NCBI RefSeq assembly: GCF_002024805.1
Contig: NZ_CP014337.1
Location: 496,001-560,000 of the forward strand
DNA: 64,000 bases
Origin: Elizabethkingia bruuniana
GTDB lineage: Bacteria > Bacteroidota > Bacteroidia > Flavobacteriales > Weeksellaceae
Reading direction: 5' to 3'
This document shows, piece by piece, positions 9,349-18,678 of this stretch. The translations under genes were made by a program, and so were the position numbers. Within the stretch, counting starts at the first letter, position 1; the number at the start of each line of letters is the position of its first letter. The notes below the pieces were generated by a model. The model did no database searches, was not told the DNA's origin, and was given only the letters and a program-made list of their open reading frames with translations.

Positions 9349-11781
9349 ATGTTACGGAACTGGATTAAAATAGCATTTACGAATTATAAAAAAAACTGGT
9401 TAACAACTCTTATTAACCTTATAGGATTATCTATAGGACTCACAATATTTTTGTTAGTATTTCTCAACTGGCAGGATGAAAAATCTTATGAAAAATGGGT
9501 TCCGAATGGTGAAAATGTTTATTTGATCGAATTGCAAAACGGAAAAGACAGCTATGTTTCCCAGGTCAACTACCCACTTTTGTACACTTCTCCTAAAGCA
9601 TTTCCGGAAATAGAAACATCTACGATCGTTAATATATGGATGGACGTAAAAAATAAATTAACTACAGACGGGCATTCTGTTTATACTACTCCTATTTTTG
9701 CAAACGAAAATTTCTTTAAAGTATTAGAATTTCCCAAAGTAGCGGGAAGCTATGAAAATATTCTGATAGATAATACATCTATAGCGCTTTCCGAAGATAC
9801 AGCCAAACAGCTTTTTGGGAAAGATTATCTTCATAGTATCGGGAAAACAGTGGTACTGGATAATGAAGGAAGCAGATATATTGTACATGCTATTTATAAA
9901 AATCCTGAGGAATCGGAGAATACAATATTTCGGGGTGGGTTTGTAATCCGCGATTCTTCTGTTAATGATAGTAAGGAGGCCTGGACAAACTACAGTTACT
10001 ATGGTTTCTTTAAAGTAAAACCCAATACAGATTTAGCTAAACTGGAAGAAAAACTTTCAAAATGGGACGATGATCATGAAAGAATTGAAAATCGAAAAAA
10101 TGGATGGGCTGATAACGGAGAACGTATCAAAGCTCATTTAACTAATATTAGAAATATGAAGCTCGATGCTAAAGGATGGGGGCTGATGAAGGGAGACAAA
10201 AAGTCTATTATCATTCTGATGTCTTTATCGGGTCTTATTTTGGTTCTTTCCGGAATTAATTTTATCAACCTTAATACAGCACAAGCATCACAACGGGCTA
10301 AAGAAGTAGGTGTACGTAAGGCTTTGGGAAGTTCCAAAGGAAAATTAATAACTCAGTTTTTACTAGAAACCCTTATTATTTATGTTACAGCATTTGTTAT
10401 CTCCATGGTCATACTGGAGCTGCTTTTACCAATGTATGGGAAATATCTGGGGAAAGAGATTAAAATACAGGGATTTCAGGTGTATTTATATGCAGTTTTT
10501 ATTGTACTGGCTTTTACCCTTATTTCCGGTATTATTCCGGCGCTTTATCTTTCCGGATTTAAGCCTATTCAAACGTTGAAAGGAAACTTTGCAGGCAGCA
10601 GACATGGTATCTGGTTGCGTAATCTTATTTTGTCATTACAGCTTATTATTTCCTCATTTTTTATTATTTCTTCTTTGATTATCTATAAGCAGGTAAACTA
10701 TATGATGGATAAAGATCTGGGCTTTAATGGAGATCAGGTATTTCAGATTAATTTTAAAAAGACCAGTTTTAAGAATGGTAATTATAATCAAAGAAAATAT
10801 GAATTGTATAGAGACCGGATAAAACATTTTCCGGGAGTATTAGATATTACCGGTTCATCACAGAGCATAGGCAATGGCCTTAGAAATTTTACAGGCGCTA
10901 AAGATAAAAGAGATTCCACAAAAGTTACATCCGCCGGAATCGGAGCTATAGATTTTAATTACTTCAATTTTTACAAACTAAGATTAGTTGCAGGCAGGGA
11001 TATTAACCCAAAAATGACTACAGATACGGCGAGGGGGCTTATTGTAAATGAAGCTTTTGTGAAAAGCATGGGCTGGAAACCATCAGAAGCTATTGGTAAA
11101 GAAATATCAAGCGGATTGGCTGAAAATAGTTATAATTTGTTGATTATAGGGGTGGTGAAGGATTTTCATTATGGCGGAGTGAAAAATGAAATTTCACCTA
11201 TTATGTTCTTTAATTATCAAAGGTACTGGACTAAGAACCAAATGAACAATCTGCAAATTAAACTCTCCGGGGACAATATTTCTCAGAATATAGAACGCAT
11301 CAAAAAATATTGGGAGAAAGAAGTGGAGCCAGGTTACCCTTTTGAAGGTGATTTTGTCAATAAAAATTTTGCTAAGACTTTTGACAAATATAAGAAGCAA
11401 CGCTTGTTATTTTCCATTCTCAATGCTTTAGTTTTAGTTGTTGCACTTTTAGGATTGTTCGCATTGTCCAGCCTGATCATCGAACAAAAACTAAAAGATG
11501 TAGCGATTAAAAAAACTTTAGGAGCATCAGACGGAGTACTTATAAAAGATCTGACAAAGAAATTTCTTTGGATTACAGGAATAGCGGTATTAATAAGTAT
11601 ACCGATAAGCTATTATTTTATGAATGAATGGCTGAAAGATTTTGCCTACAGAATTGAGATGCCATGGTGGCCTTACGTTCTGAGTTTAGTTATTCTTTTA
11701 CTGTTAACTTTCTTTGTGGTGAGTATTAAAGCTTACAGAGCAACCAAAGTAGAGCTGGTAAAATATCTGAAATACGAATAA
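9349..11781 (+). CDS. FtsX/MacB-type ABC transporter permease, paralogue 5 of 6
   Basis: 810 aa with the same two-unit MacB-PCD/FtsX layout. It is closest by eye to paralogue 6: both share the segment KLSKWDDD..ER, a following GWAD motif, and TNIRNMKL/TNVRDMKL before the first core. The core is INLNTAQASQRAKEVGVRKALGSSKGKL. The C-terminus KYLKYE is the same as in every copy. This close pair looks like the most recent duplication in the array. It sits 79 bp after copy 4 in an intergenic spacer of the same repeat type. Function beyond ABC permease cannot be read from sequence. Confidence 0.93.
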   Translation: MLRNWIKIAFTNYKKNWLTTLINLIGLSIGLTIFLLVFLNWQDEKSYEKWVPNGENVYLIELQNGKDSYVSQVNYPLLYTSPKAFPEIETSTIVNIWMDVKNKLTTDGHSVYTTPIFANENFFKVLEFPKVAGSYENILIDNTSIALSEDTAKQLFGKDYLHSIGKTVVLDNEGSRYIVHAIYKNPEESENTIFRGGFVIRDSSVNDSKEAWTNYSYYGFFKVKPNTDLAKLEEKLSKWDDDHERIENRKNGWADNGERIKAHLTNIRNMKLDAKGWGLMKGDKKSIIILMSLSGLILVLSGINFINLNTAQASQRAKEVGVRKALGSSKGKLITQFLLETLIIYVTAFVISMVILELLLPMYGKYLGKEIKIQGFQVYLYAVFIVLAFTLISGIIPALYLSGFKPIQTLKGNFAGSRHGIWLRNLILSLQLIISSFFIISSLIIYKQVNYMMDKDLGFNGDQVFQINFKKTSFKNGNYNQRKYELYRDRIKHFPGVLDITGSSQSIGNGLRNFTGAKDKRDSTKVTSAGIGAIDFNYFNFYKLRLVAGRDINPKMTTDTARGLIVNEAFVKSMGWKPSEAIGKEISSGLAENSYNLLIIGVVKDFHYGGVKNEISPIMFFNYQRYWTKNQMNNLQIKLSGDNISQNIERIKKYWEKEVEPGYPFEGDFVNKNFAKTFDKYKKQRLLFSILNALVLVVALLGLFALSSLIIEQKLKDVAIKKTLGASDGVLIKDLTKKFLWITGIAVLISIPISYYFMNEWLKDFAYRIEMPWWPYVLSLVILLLLTFFVVSIKAYRATKVELVKYLKYE

Positions 11782-11852
11782 CGAAGTTAGAAATTAGAAG
11801 TTAGAATTACGAAATTAACCATTGACAATTAATCATTAACAATTAGCTGATT
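11782..11852. repeat. AT-rich spacer repeat, copy 5
   Basis: The shortest spacer, with GAAGTTAGAAATTAGAAGTT followed by AACCATTGACAATTAATC and TTAACAATTAGCTGATT. The central TTTTAGAAACTAG block is gone. Confidence 0.75.
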
Positions 11853-14285
11853 ATGTTACGCAACTGGATTAAAATAGCATTTAGCAATTATTATAAAAAT
11901 TGGCTTACTACGCTCATCAATCTTTTAGGATTGTCTATGGGCTTAACAATATTTCTGTTGGTTTTTCTAAACTGGCAAGACGAGAGATCTTATGAGAAAT
12001 GGGTGCCGAATAAAGAGAATATTTATTTTGTAGAATTACAGACTGCAAAAAATAATTATGTCTCTAATATAAATTACCCGTTATTACGCACTGCTCCGAA
12101 AATGTTTCCGGAAATAGAAAATTATTCCGTAGTTGCTAATATAGGAGAGGATGATAAAACTAAACTGATAGCTGATGGGCGTTCTGTTTATACTATACCA
12201 ATTGCCGCCAGCGAAGACTTTTTTAAAGTAATACAACTTCCTAAAGTAGCAGGCAGTTACAATAATATTTTAGTAGATAGACATTCCGCAGCGCTTTCCG
12301 AAGAAACTGCTAAGGCTCTTTTTGGTAAAGACTACCTGAACAGTATCGGAAAGGTTGTAGTGGCAGATAATGATGGCAGTAAATATGTGGTACAGGCCAT
12401 TTATAAGAACCCTGCTGATGCAGAAAATACAATATTCAGAGGTGGCTTTGTAGTAAGACAATCTAATATTGATAACAACGACAATTGGACAAATTATAGT
12501 TTCTATGGATTTTTCAGAGTAAAACCTAATACAGATATTGCTAAGCTTGAAGAAAAATTATCCAAATGGGATGACGACAACGAAAGAGCAGACAGAAGTA
12601 AATTTGGGTGGGCAGATGACAGAGATCCAATTAAAGTTCATTTGACTAATGTCCGTGATATGAAACTTGAAGCCAAAGGCTCAGGGATTATGAAAGGAGA
12701 TCAGAAATCTATTGTAATTCTGATGACTTTAGCAGGGCTTATTTTAATTCTTTCAGGTATTAATTTTATCAACCTCAATACCGCACAGGCTTCACAAAGA
12801 GCTAAAGAGGTAGGAGTACGCAAAGCATTGGGAAGCTCGAAAGGAAAGTTAGTTCTGCAGTTTTTATTGGAGGCTTTTATTGTCTATATCACTGCATTTG
12901 TTATATCACTGGTTTTACTGGAATTATTACTACCTGTATATGGCAAATTTCTGAAGAAAGAAATCAAGGTAGAAGGAATTCATATTTATCTTTATACTTT
13001 CCTCATTGTAGTCACCTTTGCCCTTTTCTCCGGAATTATTCCGGCATTATATCTTTCCAATTTTAGACCTATTCAGACATTGAAAGGAAATTTTGCAAGA
13101 AGCAGACATGGTGTCTGGCTTCGCAATGCAATCCTGTCTTTGCAGCTGATTATCTCTTCATTTTTTATTATTTCTTCGTTGATTATATACACTCAGGTGA
13201 ATTATATGATGAATAAAGACTTAGGTTTTAGTGGAGATCAGGTTTTTCAGATTAATTTCAAGAAAACCAACTTTATAGATGAGAATTACAATCAGAGAAA
13301 GTACGAACGCTACAGAGATAAAATAAAACATTTCCCTGGTGTAATAGATATTACCGGATCTTCACATACAATGGGTGGCGGAATTACCAGTTCATCGGGT
13401 GCTAAATATAAAAGAGATTCTACAAAAGCGACATCTGCCGGAATTGGGGCTATTGACTTTAATTATTTTAAATTTTATAAAATAAAGTTTATTGCAGGCC
13501 GTGAGATGAATCCTAAGATGACGACAGATACCGCACGTGGACTAATTGTAAATGAGTCTTTTGTGAAAAAAATGAACTGGAGTCCTTCAGAGGCTATAGG
13601 TAAAGAAATCTCCAGTGGAATGGACGATAAAAGTGACAATATGCTTATTATAGGTGTTGTAAAGAATTTTCATTACGGAAGTGTACAATATGATGTTTTC
13701 CCAATGATGTTCTTTAATTATCAGAGGTATTGGTCCAGAAATCAGATGAACAATTTACAGATAAAACTTTCTGGTGATCATATAGCAGAAAATACTGCGC
13801 GTATTAAAAAATATTGGGAAACAGAAGTAGAACCAGGGTATCCATTCGAAGGAAATTTTGTGAATAAGAATTTTGCCCGGACTTTTGATAAATTTAAAAA
13901 ACAACGACTGCTATTTTCAATTCTTAATTCTGTAGTATTAGCTGTAGCACTCCTGGGATTATTTGCATTATCCAGTTTGATGATAGAGCAGAAACTGAAA
14001 GATGTTGCTGTTAAAAAAACATTGGGAGCATCTGACAGTACATTGATAAAAGATCTGACAAAGAAATTTCTGTGGATTACTGCAGTGGCAGTGTTTATAA
14101 GTATTCCGTTTAGTTATTATTTTATGAACGAATGGCTGAAAGAATTTGTATACCGTATCGAGATGCCTTGGTGGCCTTATATTTTAAGCTTAGTGATCCT
14201 CTTATTGCTGACGTTCCTGGTGACAAGTATTAAAGCCTACAGAGCTACTAAAGTAGAACTGGTAAAATACCTGAAATACGAATGA
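11853..14285 (+). CDS. FtsX/MacB-type ABC transporter permease, paralogue 6 of 6
   Basis: 810 aa, the last permease of the array, 71 bp after copy 5 and closely similar to it. The layout is one membrane helix, a periplasmic domain, three-helix FtsX core, then the same again. The C-terminal core differs slightly (KDVAVKKTLGASDSTLI, EFVYRIEMPWWPY, TSIKAYRATK). It is followed by a TolC-family gene 113 bp downstream in the same direction. In tripartite MacAB-TolC systems the permease works with an ATPase and a periplasmic adaptor; the TolC neighbour fits that scheme, but neither an ATPase nor an adaptor is present in the window. Confidence 0.93.
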   Translation: MLRNWIKIAFSNYYKNWLTTLINLLGLSMGLTIFLLVFLNWQDERSYEKWVPNKENIYFVELQTAKNNYVSNINYPLLRTAPKMFPEIENYSVVANIGEDDKTKLIADGRSVYTIPIAASEDFFKVIQLPKVAGSYNNILVDRHSAALSEETAKALFGKDYLNSIGKVVVADNDGSKYVVQAIYKNPADAENTIFRGGFVVRQSNIDNNDNWTNYSFYGFFRVKPNTDIAKLEEKLSKWDDDNERADRSKFGWADDRDPIKVHLTNVRDMKLEAKGSGIMKGDQKSIVILMTLAGLILILSGINFINLNTAQASQRAKEVGVRKALGSSKGKLVLQFLLEAFIVYITAFVISLVLLELLLPVYGKFLKKEIKVEGIHIYLYTFLIVVTFALFSGIIPALYLSNFRPIQTLKGNFARSRHGVWLRNAILSLQLIISSFFIISSLIIYTQVNYMMNKDLGFSGDQVFQINFKKTNFIDENYNQRKYERYRDKIKHFPGVIDITGSSHTMGGGITSSSGAKYKRDSTKATSAGIGAIDFNYFKFYKIKFIAGREMNPKMTTDTARGLIVNESFVKKMNWSPSEAIGKEISSGMDDKSDNMLIIGVVKNFHYGSVQYDVFPMMFFNYQRYWSRNQMNNLQIKLSGDHIAENTARIKKYWETEVEPGYPFEGNFVNKNFARTFDKFKKQRLLFSILNSVVLAVALLGLFALSSLMIEQKLKDVAVKKTLGASDSTLIKDLTKKFLWITAVAVFISIPFSYYFMNEWLKEFVYRIEMPWWPYILSLVILLLLTFLVTSIKAYRATKVELVKYLKYE

Positions 14286-14293
14286 TGCTAATT

Positions 14294-14333
14294 ACGAAGT
14301 TAGAAGTTAGAAGTTAGAAGTTAGAAGTTAGAA
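14294..14333 (+). repeat. Heptanucleotide tandem repeat (GAAGTTA), about five units
   Basis: After the last permease the sequence runs through consecutive GAAGTTA units with a final GAAAATT. The same heptamer appears once or twice in the earlier permease spacers, so this looks like local expansion of an existing motif. It lies between the permease array and the TolC-like gene, where a change in unit number could alter spacing to the downstream gene; no effect can be shown from sequence. Confidence 0.8.
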
Positions 14334-14398
14334 AATTCACTATTCACTCATTGATCATTCATCAACTCATCCATTGACCTATTATTAAACCAACCATC

Positions 14399-15697
14399 AT
14401 GTTTAAAAAACTTATTTTCCTTAGCATATCAGCCTTTATGTTTTCTCAGCAAACCGAAGAATGGGATCTGCAAAAAACAGTAGATTATGCTATAAGTAAA
14501 CATCCTACAGTGCAGCAAAGTATTCTGAAAGTGGACCAGCGTAAGCAGGAAATCACAGCATCCAAAGGAATGCTGTTGCCTTCTGTTTCTGCCAGCACCA
14601 GTCAGAATTATAGTTTTGGTTCAACCATTAATCCGGGAACCAATCAGCGTGAAGCATTAAATGTAGGTACAACACAATTCTCGGCAATTGCTAACTGGGA
14701 GTTATTCAACTGGAGGAATTTTATGAACATTTCGCTGAGCAAAATGAATAAAGAAAGTTCCGATTACCGCTTGAAAGCTGTACAAAACGATATTGCATTA
14801 AATGTTATTCAGTTGTTCTTTCAGTATCAAAACGACAAAGCATGGTTCGGAGTGTTGAAAACTCAGCTGGATGGAGTAGAGGAGCAGATTAAAAGAACAG
14901 AAAAAGAAGTGGAAATAGGTAACAGGCCTAAAAGCGATATCTACGATATAAAGGCAAATATGGGAACTTTGCAGGAGCAATGGGTATCTGCCAAAAATCA
15001 AAAAGAAATTTCCAAAAACAATCTTCTCAATGCACTAGCCATTACCTCAGATAATATAGATTTTGCACAGAATACATCGGATACATCTTCTGTTCTGGCC
15101 TTTTCAGATGAAAATTTTGTAAAAGAAATGCTGGAAAAGAATCCCGCCTATCTGGCTGCTGCAAAAGAGATTCAGGTTTCTGCAGAAAAGATCAGAGTCG
15201 AAAGAAGCGGTTATTTACCAACGTTGAACGGGCAGTATTCGTGGTCTACTTTTTATAGTAAAGTACTGGGAGGGAATCAGCCTACAACAGCATTTTCAGA
15301 TCAGTTTAACCAAAACAAAAATCAGCAGGTATATTTTAATCTAAGTATTCCGGTTTTCAATAAACTACAGGTAAAATCCAATGTGGAAATAGCAAAACTT
15401 AATAAAATTAATGCCGATCTGGAAAAAGAAAAAACAGTCAGCAATCTGGTTGCTGCATTGAAATCTATTAAGATTCAGTACCAGAACTCAGAAGAAAAAT
15501 ACAGACTTCTTCAGCAAAATTTTGAAAATCAAAAATTATCTTTTGACAAATCAGAAGAAAAGTACAAAGAAGGTCTAATGGACGCTTATACCTTCTTTGT
15601 GGTCCGTAATAACTGGCTTCAGGCGAATTATAACCTGATTAAAAGCCGCTATGATGTCATGCTGCAGGAAGAACTCTGGAAAATTTATAACAGATAA
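14399..15697 (+). CDS. TolC family outer-membrane efflux protein
   Basis: 432 aa. A short signal peptide (MFKKLIFLSISAFMFSQQ) precedes two long helical OEP repeats rich in Gln, Glu and Lys, ending with a typical KEGLMDAYTFFVVRNNWLQANYN region near the C-terminus. Family knowledge: TolC-like proteins form trimeric outer-membrane and periplasmic channels for ABC, RND or MFS exporters. The size fits the family (about 420-480 aa). It follows the permease array in the same direction after 113 bp containing a heptamer repeat, so it may serve those permeases. The particular export partner is inferred from position only. Confidence 0.9.
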   Translation: MFKKLIFLSISAFMFSQQTEEWDLQKTVDYAISKHPTVQQSILKVDQRKQEITASKGMLLPSVSASTSQNYSFGSTINPGTNQREALNVGTTQFSAIANWELFNWRNFMNISLSKMNKESSDYRLKAVQNDIALNVIQLFFQYQNDKAWFGVLKTQLDGVEEQIKRTEKEVEIGNRPKSDIYDIKANMGTLQEQWVSAKNQKEISKNNLLNALAITSDNIDFAQNTSDTSSVLAFSDENFVKEMLEKNPAYLAAAKEIQVSAEKIRVERSGYLPTLNGQYSWSTFYSKVLGGNQPTTAFSDQFNQNKNQQVYFNLSIPVFNKLQVKSNVEIAKLNKINADLEKEKTVSNLVAALKSIKIQYQNSEEKYRLLQQNFENQKLSFDKSEEKYKEGLMDAYTFFVVRNNWLQANYNLIKSRYDVMLQEELWKIYNR

Positions 15698-15772
15698 AAG
15701 TAGTGTAATATCAATTTAATTAGAAGTACAAGAATAGAAATTAACACCAATTAAACTTAGCTAAAGTAACAT

Positions 15773-17068
15773 ATGAAAATAAAATTATTCCTCATTGCAG
15801 CTTGCTCACCCGTATTGCTGTTTAGTCAGAAAGTATTCACACAAGATGTAGATAATTTCTGGAAAACCTACGATAAAATCATAAAAACAAAAGACTCCGC
15901 ACAAAAATTAAGTCTGATTCAGACAATGTACATAGATAAAGGAACACAGGGGTTGCATGATATTATGAAGGCAAGGCGATATTCTGCACAGGAATATATT
16001 GATGTTATTGGAAAATACCCGAAGTTTTGGTCTTCCATAAGATCCCGTACTTTGAAGTATAAAAAACAGGCGAAAAATGTTGAGAAAAGTATAACTGCCT
16101 TAAAGAGAATCTATCCCGAAGCAAAATCAGCTAACGCTTACTTTACAGTAGGTCTGTTAAGAACAAATGGTACCGTAATGAACGGAAATCTTTTGATAGG
16201 TACCGAAAGTGCTTTTGCAGATAAAGATGTAGATATTTCTGAAATGGATAAAAGCTATCCGCAACTAAAAGCCTATTTTGCAACAAATCCTATTGATTCT
16301 TTTCCATTCCTGGCCGCTCACGAATATATTCATACACAGCAAAAATCTACTATTGGGAATAACTTATTAACCCAGGTAGTGATGGAAGGAGTAGCTGAAT
16401 TTATAGCTTCATTATCAATGAATCAGAAATCTCCAACCCCGGCTATTGACTATGGTTATGCCCATGAAACAGAGATTAAAGATGTTTTTGTAAAAGAAAT
16501 GTTTTCACCATATACATGGAATAATTGGATATGGAATGCAACTAACAACCGTTTTAAAATGGCAGATTTGGGATACTTTGTGGGGTATGCGCTTGTAAAA
16601 AAATACTATGATAAACAAGCCGATAAAAAGTCTGCAGTTAAAAAAATGATTGAACTAGATTATAATAATCAAGCGGCTTTATGGGCATTTGTTGAAGAGT
16701 CTGGATATTTTGAAAAACCTGTTTCTTATTATAAGGACGAGTATGAGAAGAATAGACCTGTGGTTGTTGGTATCACCGAATTTGAGAACGGCAGCAAAAA
16801 TGTAAATCCGAATATTAAAACACTTTCTGTAACTTTTTCTCAGGAAATGAATCCTTTTAGAGATGGTATCGACTATGGACCTTTAGGTAAAGAATCTTTT
16901 GTGAAAAAGAAGAAATTTTTAAAGTTTATAAATAATAATAAAACAGTTGTGTATGAGATAGAAGTTTTACCAAATACACACCATCAGATGTTATTTGACG
17001 GAGGTTTCAGATCTAAAGATGGAAATCCTGCCCAGAATTATCTTATTGACTTTACAACAACGAAATAA
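15773..17068 (+). CDS. Secreted HExxH-containing protein, putative zinc metallopeptidase
   Basis: 431 aa with a signal peptide ending near LLFSQ. The central part has H183-E184-Y-I-H187 followed after about 20 residues by E205 and E209 in MEGVAEF. This is the HExxH...E arrangement of gluzincin-type zinc peptidases. The last 100 residues (from about PVVVGITEFENG) resemble an Ig-like SbsA/Big-type domain with the usual SVTFSQEM motif. I do not recognise a named family. Zinc binding follows from the motif; the substrate is unknown. It stands alone between the TolC-like gene and fabV and may simply be a periplasmic or surface protease. Confidence 0.75.
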   Translation: MKIKLFLIAACSPVLLFSQKVFTQDVDNFWKTYDKIIKTKDSAQKLSLIQTMYIDKGTQGLHDIMKARRYSAQEYIDVIGKYPKFWSSIRSRTLKYKKQAKNVEKSITALKRIYPEAKSANAYFTVGLLRTNGTVMNGNLLIGTESAFADKDVDISEMDKSYPQLKAYFATNPIDSFPFLAAHEYIHTQQKSTIGNNLLTQVVMEGVAEFIASLSMNQKSPTPAIDYGYAHETEIKDVFVKEMFSPYTWNNWIWNATNNRFKMADLGYFVGYALVKKYYDKQADKKSAVKKMIELDYNNQAALWAFVEESGYFEKPVSYYKDEYEKNRPVVVGITEFENGSKNVNPNIKTLSVTFSQEMNPFRDGIDYGPLGKESFVKKKKFLKFINNNKTVVYEIEVLPNTHHQMLFDGGFRSKDGNPAQNYLIDFTTTK

Positions 17069-17234
17069 TTTTTTAATCTTGTTAGTGTTATTACCTAGAT
17101 AATTATTGATCTTGACAAGGTTTTTCAGTTTATAAAAAGTGATAAATTAAAATTTCAAAATAACTTTTTTGGCTTATCCTGATTCATTTTTTCTACGAAA
17201 AGAATGAAAAACAAACCACGATTTAACAGATTAT

Positions 17235-17265
17235 TTGTGCATTTTGTCATGTCTCACTACATTTG
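17235..17265 (+). promoter_or_regulatory. Bacteroidota-type promoter upstream of fabV
   Basis: TTG at 17235-17237, 20 nt, then TACATTTG at 17258-17265. This matches the flavobacterial consensus TTG-N17-23-TAnnTTTG. Transcription would begin about 25 bp before the fabV ATG. Confidence 0.65.
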
Positions 17266-17297
17266 TATTCAGTAAATAATATTGAAAATTAAGAACT

Positions 17298-18500
17298 ATG
17301 ATCATACAACCACGTGTTAGAGGGTTTATCTGCCTTACTGCACACCCTGAAGGAGCTTTACAGAATGTTAAAAGTCAGATTGATTATGTAAAATCTAAAG
17401 GTGAGATTAAAAACGGGCCTAAGAAAGTATTGGTAATTGGTGCTTCTACAGGTTTCGGTTTGTCTTCCAGAATTTCAGCAGCTTTTGGTTCTGGTGCAGC
17501 AACTATTGGTGTTTTCTTTGAAAAAGCACCATCAGAAGGTAAACTGGCTACTGCCGGATGGTATAATTCTGCAGCTTTCGAGAAAGAAGCAAATGCGGCA
17601 GGACTATATGCAAAAAGTATCAATGGCGATGCTTTCTCCGATGAGGTAAAGCAGCAGACAATTGATCTTATTAAAAAAGATTTAGGTCAGATCGATTTAG
17701 TTGTTTACAGTTTAGCTTCCCCAAGACGTACGCACCCTAAAACAGGTGTGGCTTATGCTTCAGTACTAAAGCCAATCGGAGAACCTTTTACCAACAAAAC
17801 TGTAGATTTCCATACAGGTGTTGTTTCAGATATCAGTATCCAGCCAGTAGACAAGGACGAAGATATTCAGAATACTATTGCTGTAATGGGAGGTGAAGAC
17901 TGGAAATTCTGGATCGAAGATCTTAAGAATGCAGGTGTTCTGGCTGATGGAGTTAAGACTGTTGCTTATTCTTATATTGGCCCTGAATTAACTTTCCCTA
18001 TCTATAGAAACGGAACTATTGGACAGGCTAAAAATGATCTGGAAGGATCTGTAACAGCGATCAATGACATGCTGAAAGACCTTAACGGTATTTCCTATGT
18101 GTCTGTTAACAAAGCTTTGGTTACACAATCCAGCTCAGCAATTCCTGTAGTGCCACTTTATATTTCCCTACTTTACAAAGTGATGAAAGAAAAAGGTATT
18201 CATGAAGGTACAATTGAGCAGATGCAGAGACTTTTTGCAGACAGATTGTATACAGATAACGGTGAAGTTTTACTAGATGATAAAGGCAGAATCCGTATCG
18301 ACGACTGGGAAATGCGTGAAGATGTACAAAAAGAAGTTGCGGCTCTTTGGGAAACTATTTCTACAGAAAACTTAGGAGAAATTAGTGATATCGAAGGTTA
18401 TCGTAAAGAGTTCTTCCAGTTATTTGGATTTAATGTTCCGGGTATTGATTACGAAAAAGATACCAACGAAGTGGTAAACATCCCGAGTATAGAAGGATAA
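17298..18500 (+). CDS. fabV: Trans-2-enoyl-[acyl-carrier-protein] reductase FabV
   Basis: 400 aa, full length. FabV reduces the 2,3 double bond of enoyl-ACP (or crotonyl-CoA) with NADH in the last step of each fatty-acid elongation cycle. Visible features are the start MIIQPRVRGFICLTAHP, the dinucleotide-binding motif GASTGFGLSSR at 48-58, and the extended Y-x8-K catalytic pair (Y236, K245) that separates FabV from FabI, which has Y-x6-K. Known FabV enzymes are poorly inhibited by triclosan. A good -33/-7 promoter lies upstream and a terminator downstream, so the gene is probably transcribed alone. Confidence 0.96.
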   Translation: MIIQPRVRGFICLTAHPEGALQNVKSQIDYVKSKGEIKNGPKKVLVIGASTGFGLSSRISAAFGSGAATIGVFFEKAPSEGKLATAGWYNSAAFEKEANAAGLYAKSINGDAFSDEVKQQTIDLIKKDLGQIDLVVYSLASPRRTHPKTGVAYASVLKPIGEPFTNKTVDFHTGVVSDISIQPVDKDEDIQNTIAVMGGEDWKFWIEDLKNAGVLADGVKTVAYSYIGPELTFPIYRNGTIGQAKNDLEGSVTAINDMLKDLNGISYVSVNKALVTQSSSAIPVVPLYISLLYKVMKEKGIHEGTIEQMQRLFADRLYTDNGEVLLDDKGRIRIDDWEMREDVQKEVAALWETISTENLGEISDIEGYRKEFFQLFGFNVPGIDYEKDTNEVVNIPSIEG

Positions 18501-18518
18501 TACATAAAAATAATACGA

Positions 18519-18547
18519 AAAGCGGTTCCATTGGGACCGCTTTTTTT
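18519..18547 (+). terminator. Rho-independent terminator after fabV
   Basis: The stem AGCGGTTCC pairs with GGGACCGCT (one G-U pair) around a short loop and is followed by a run of seven T. It separates fabV from the heme operon. Confidence 0.85.
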
Positions 18548-18678
18548 GTTGGCTGAAATTTATCATCAAATATTATTTTTATTAATTCTAAATAAAAGTG
18601 TAATATTGTAAAATCATATAAATGAACAAAGAGTTCGGTATGAAGATTAAAATTTGATAGGAACAAAATTAAATCTGT

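Noticed and set aside
14294-14333. CRISPR-like array
   Set aside because: The repeats are 7-bp tandem units without spacers.
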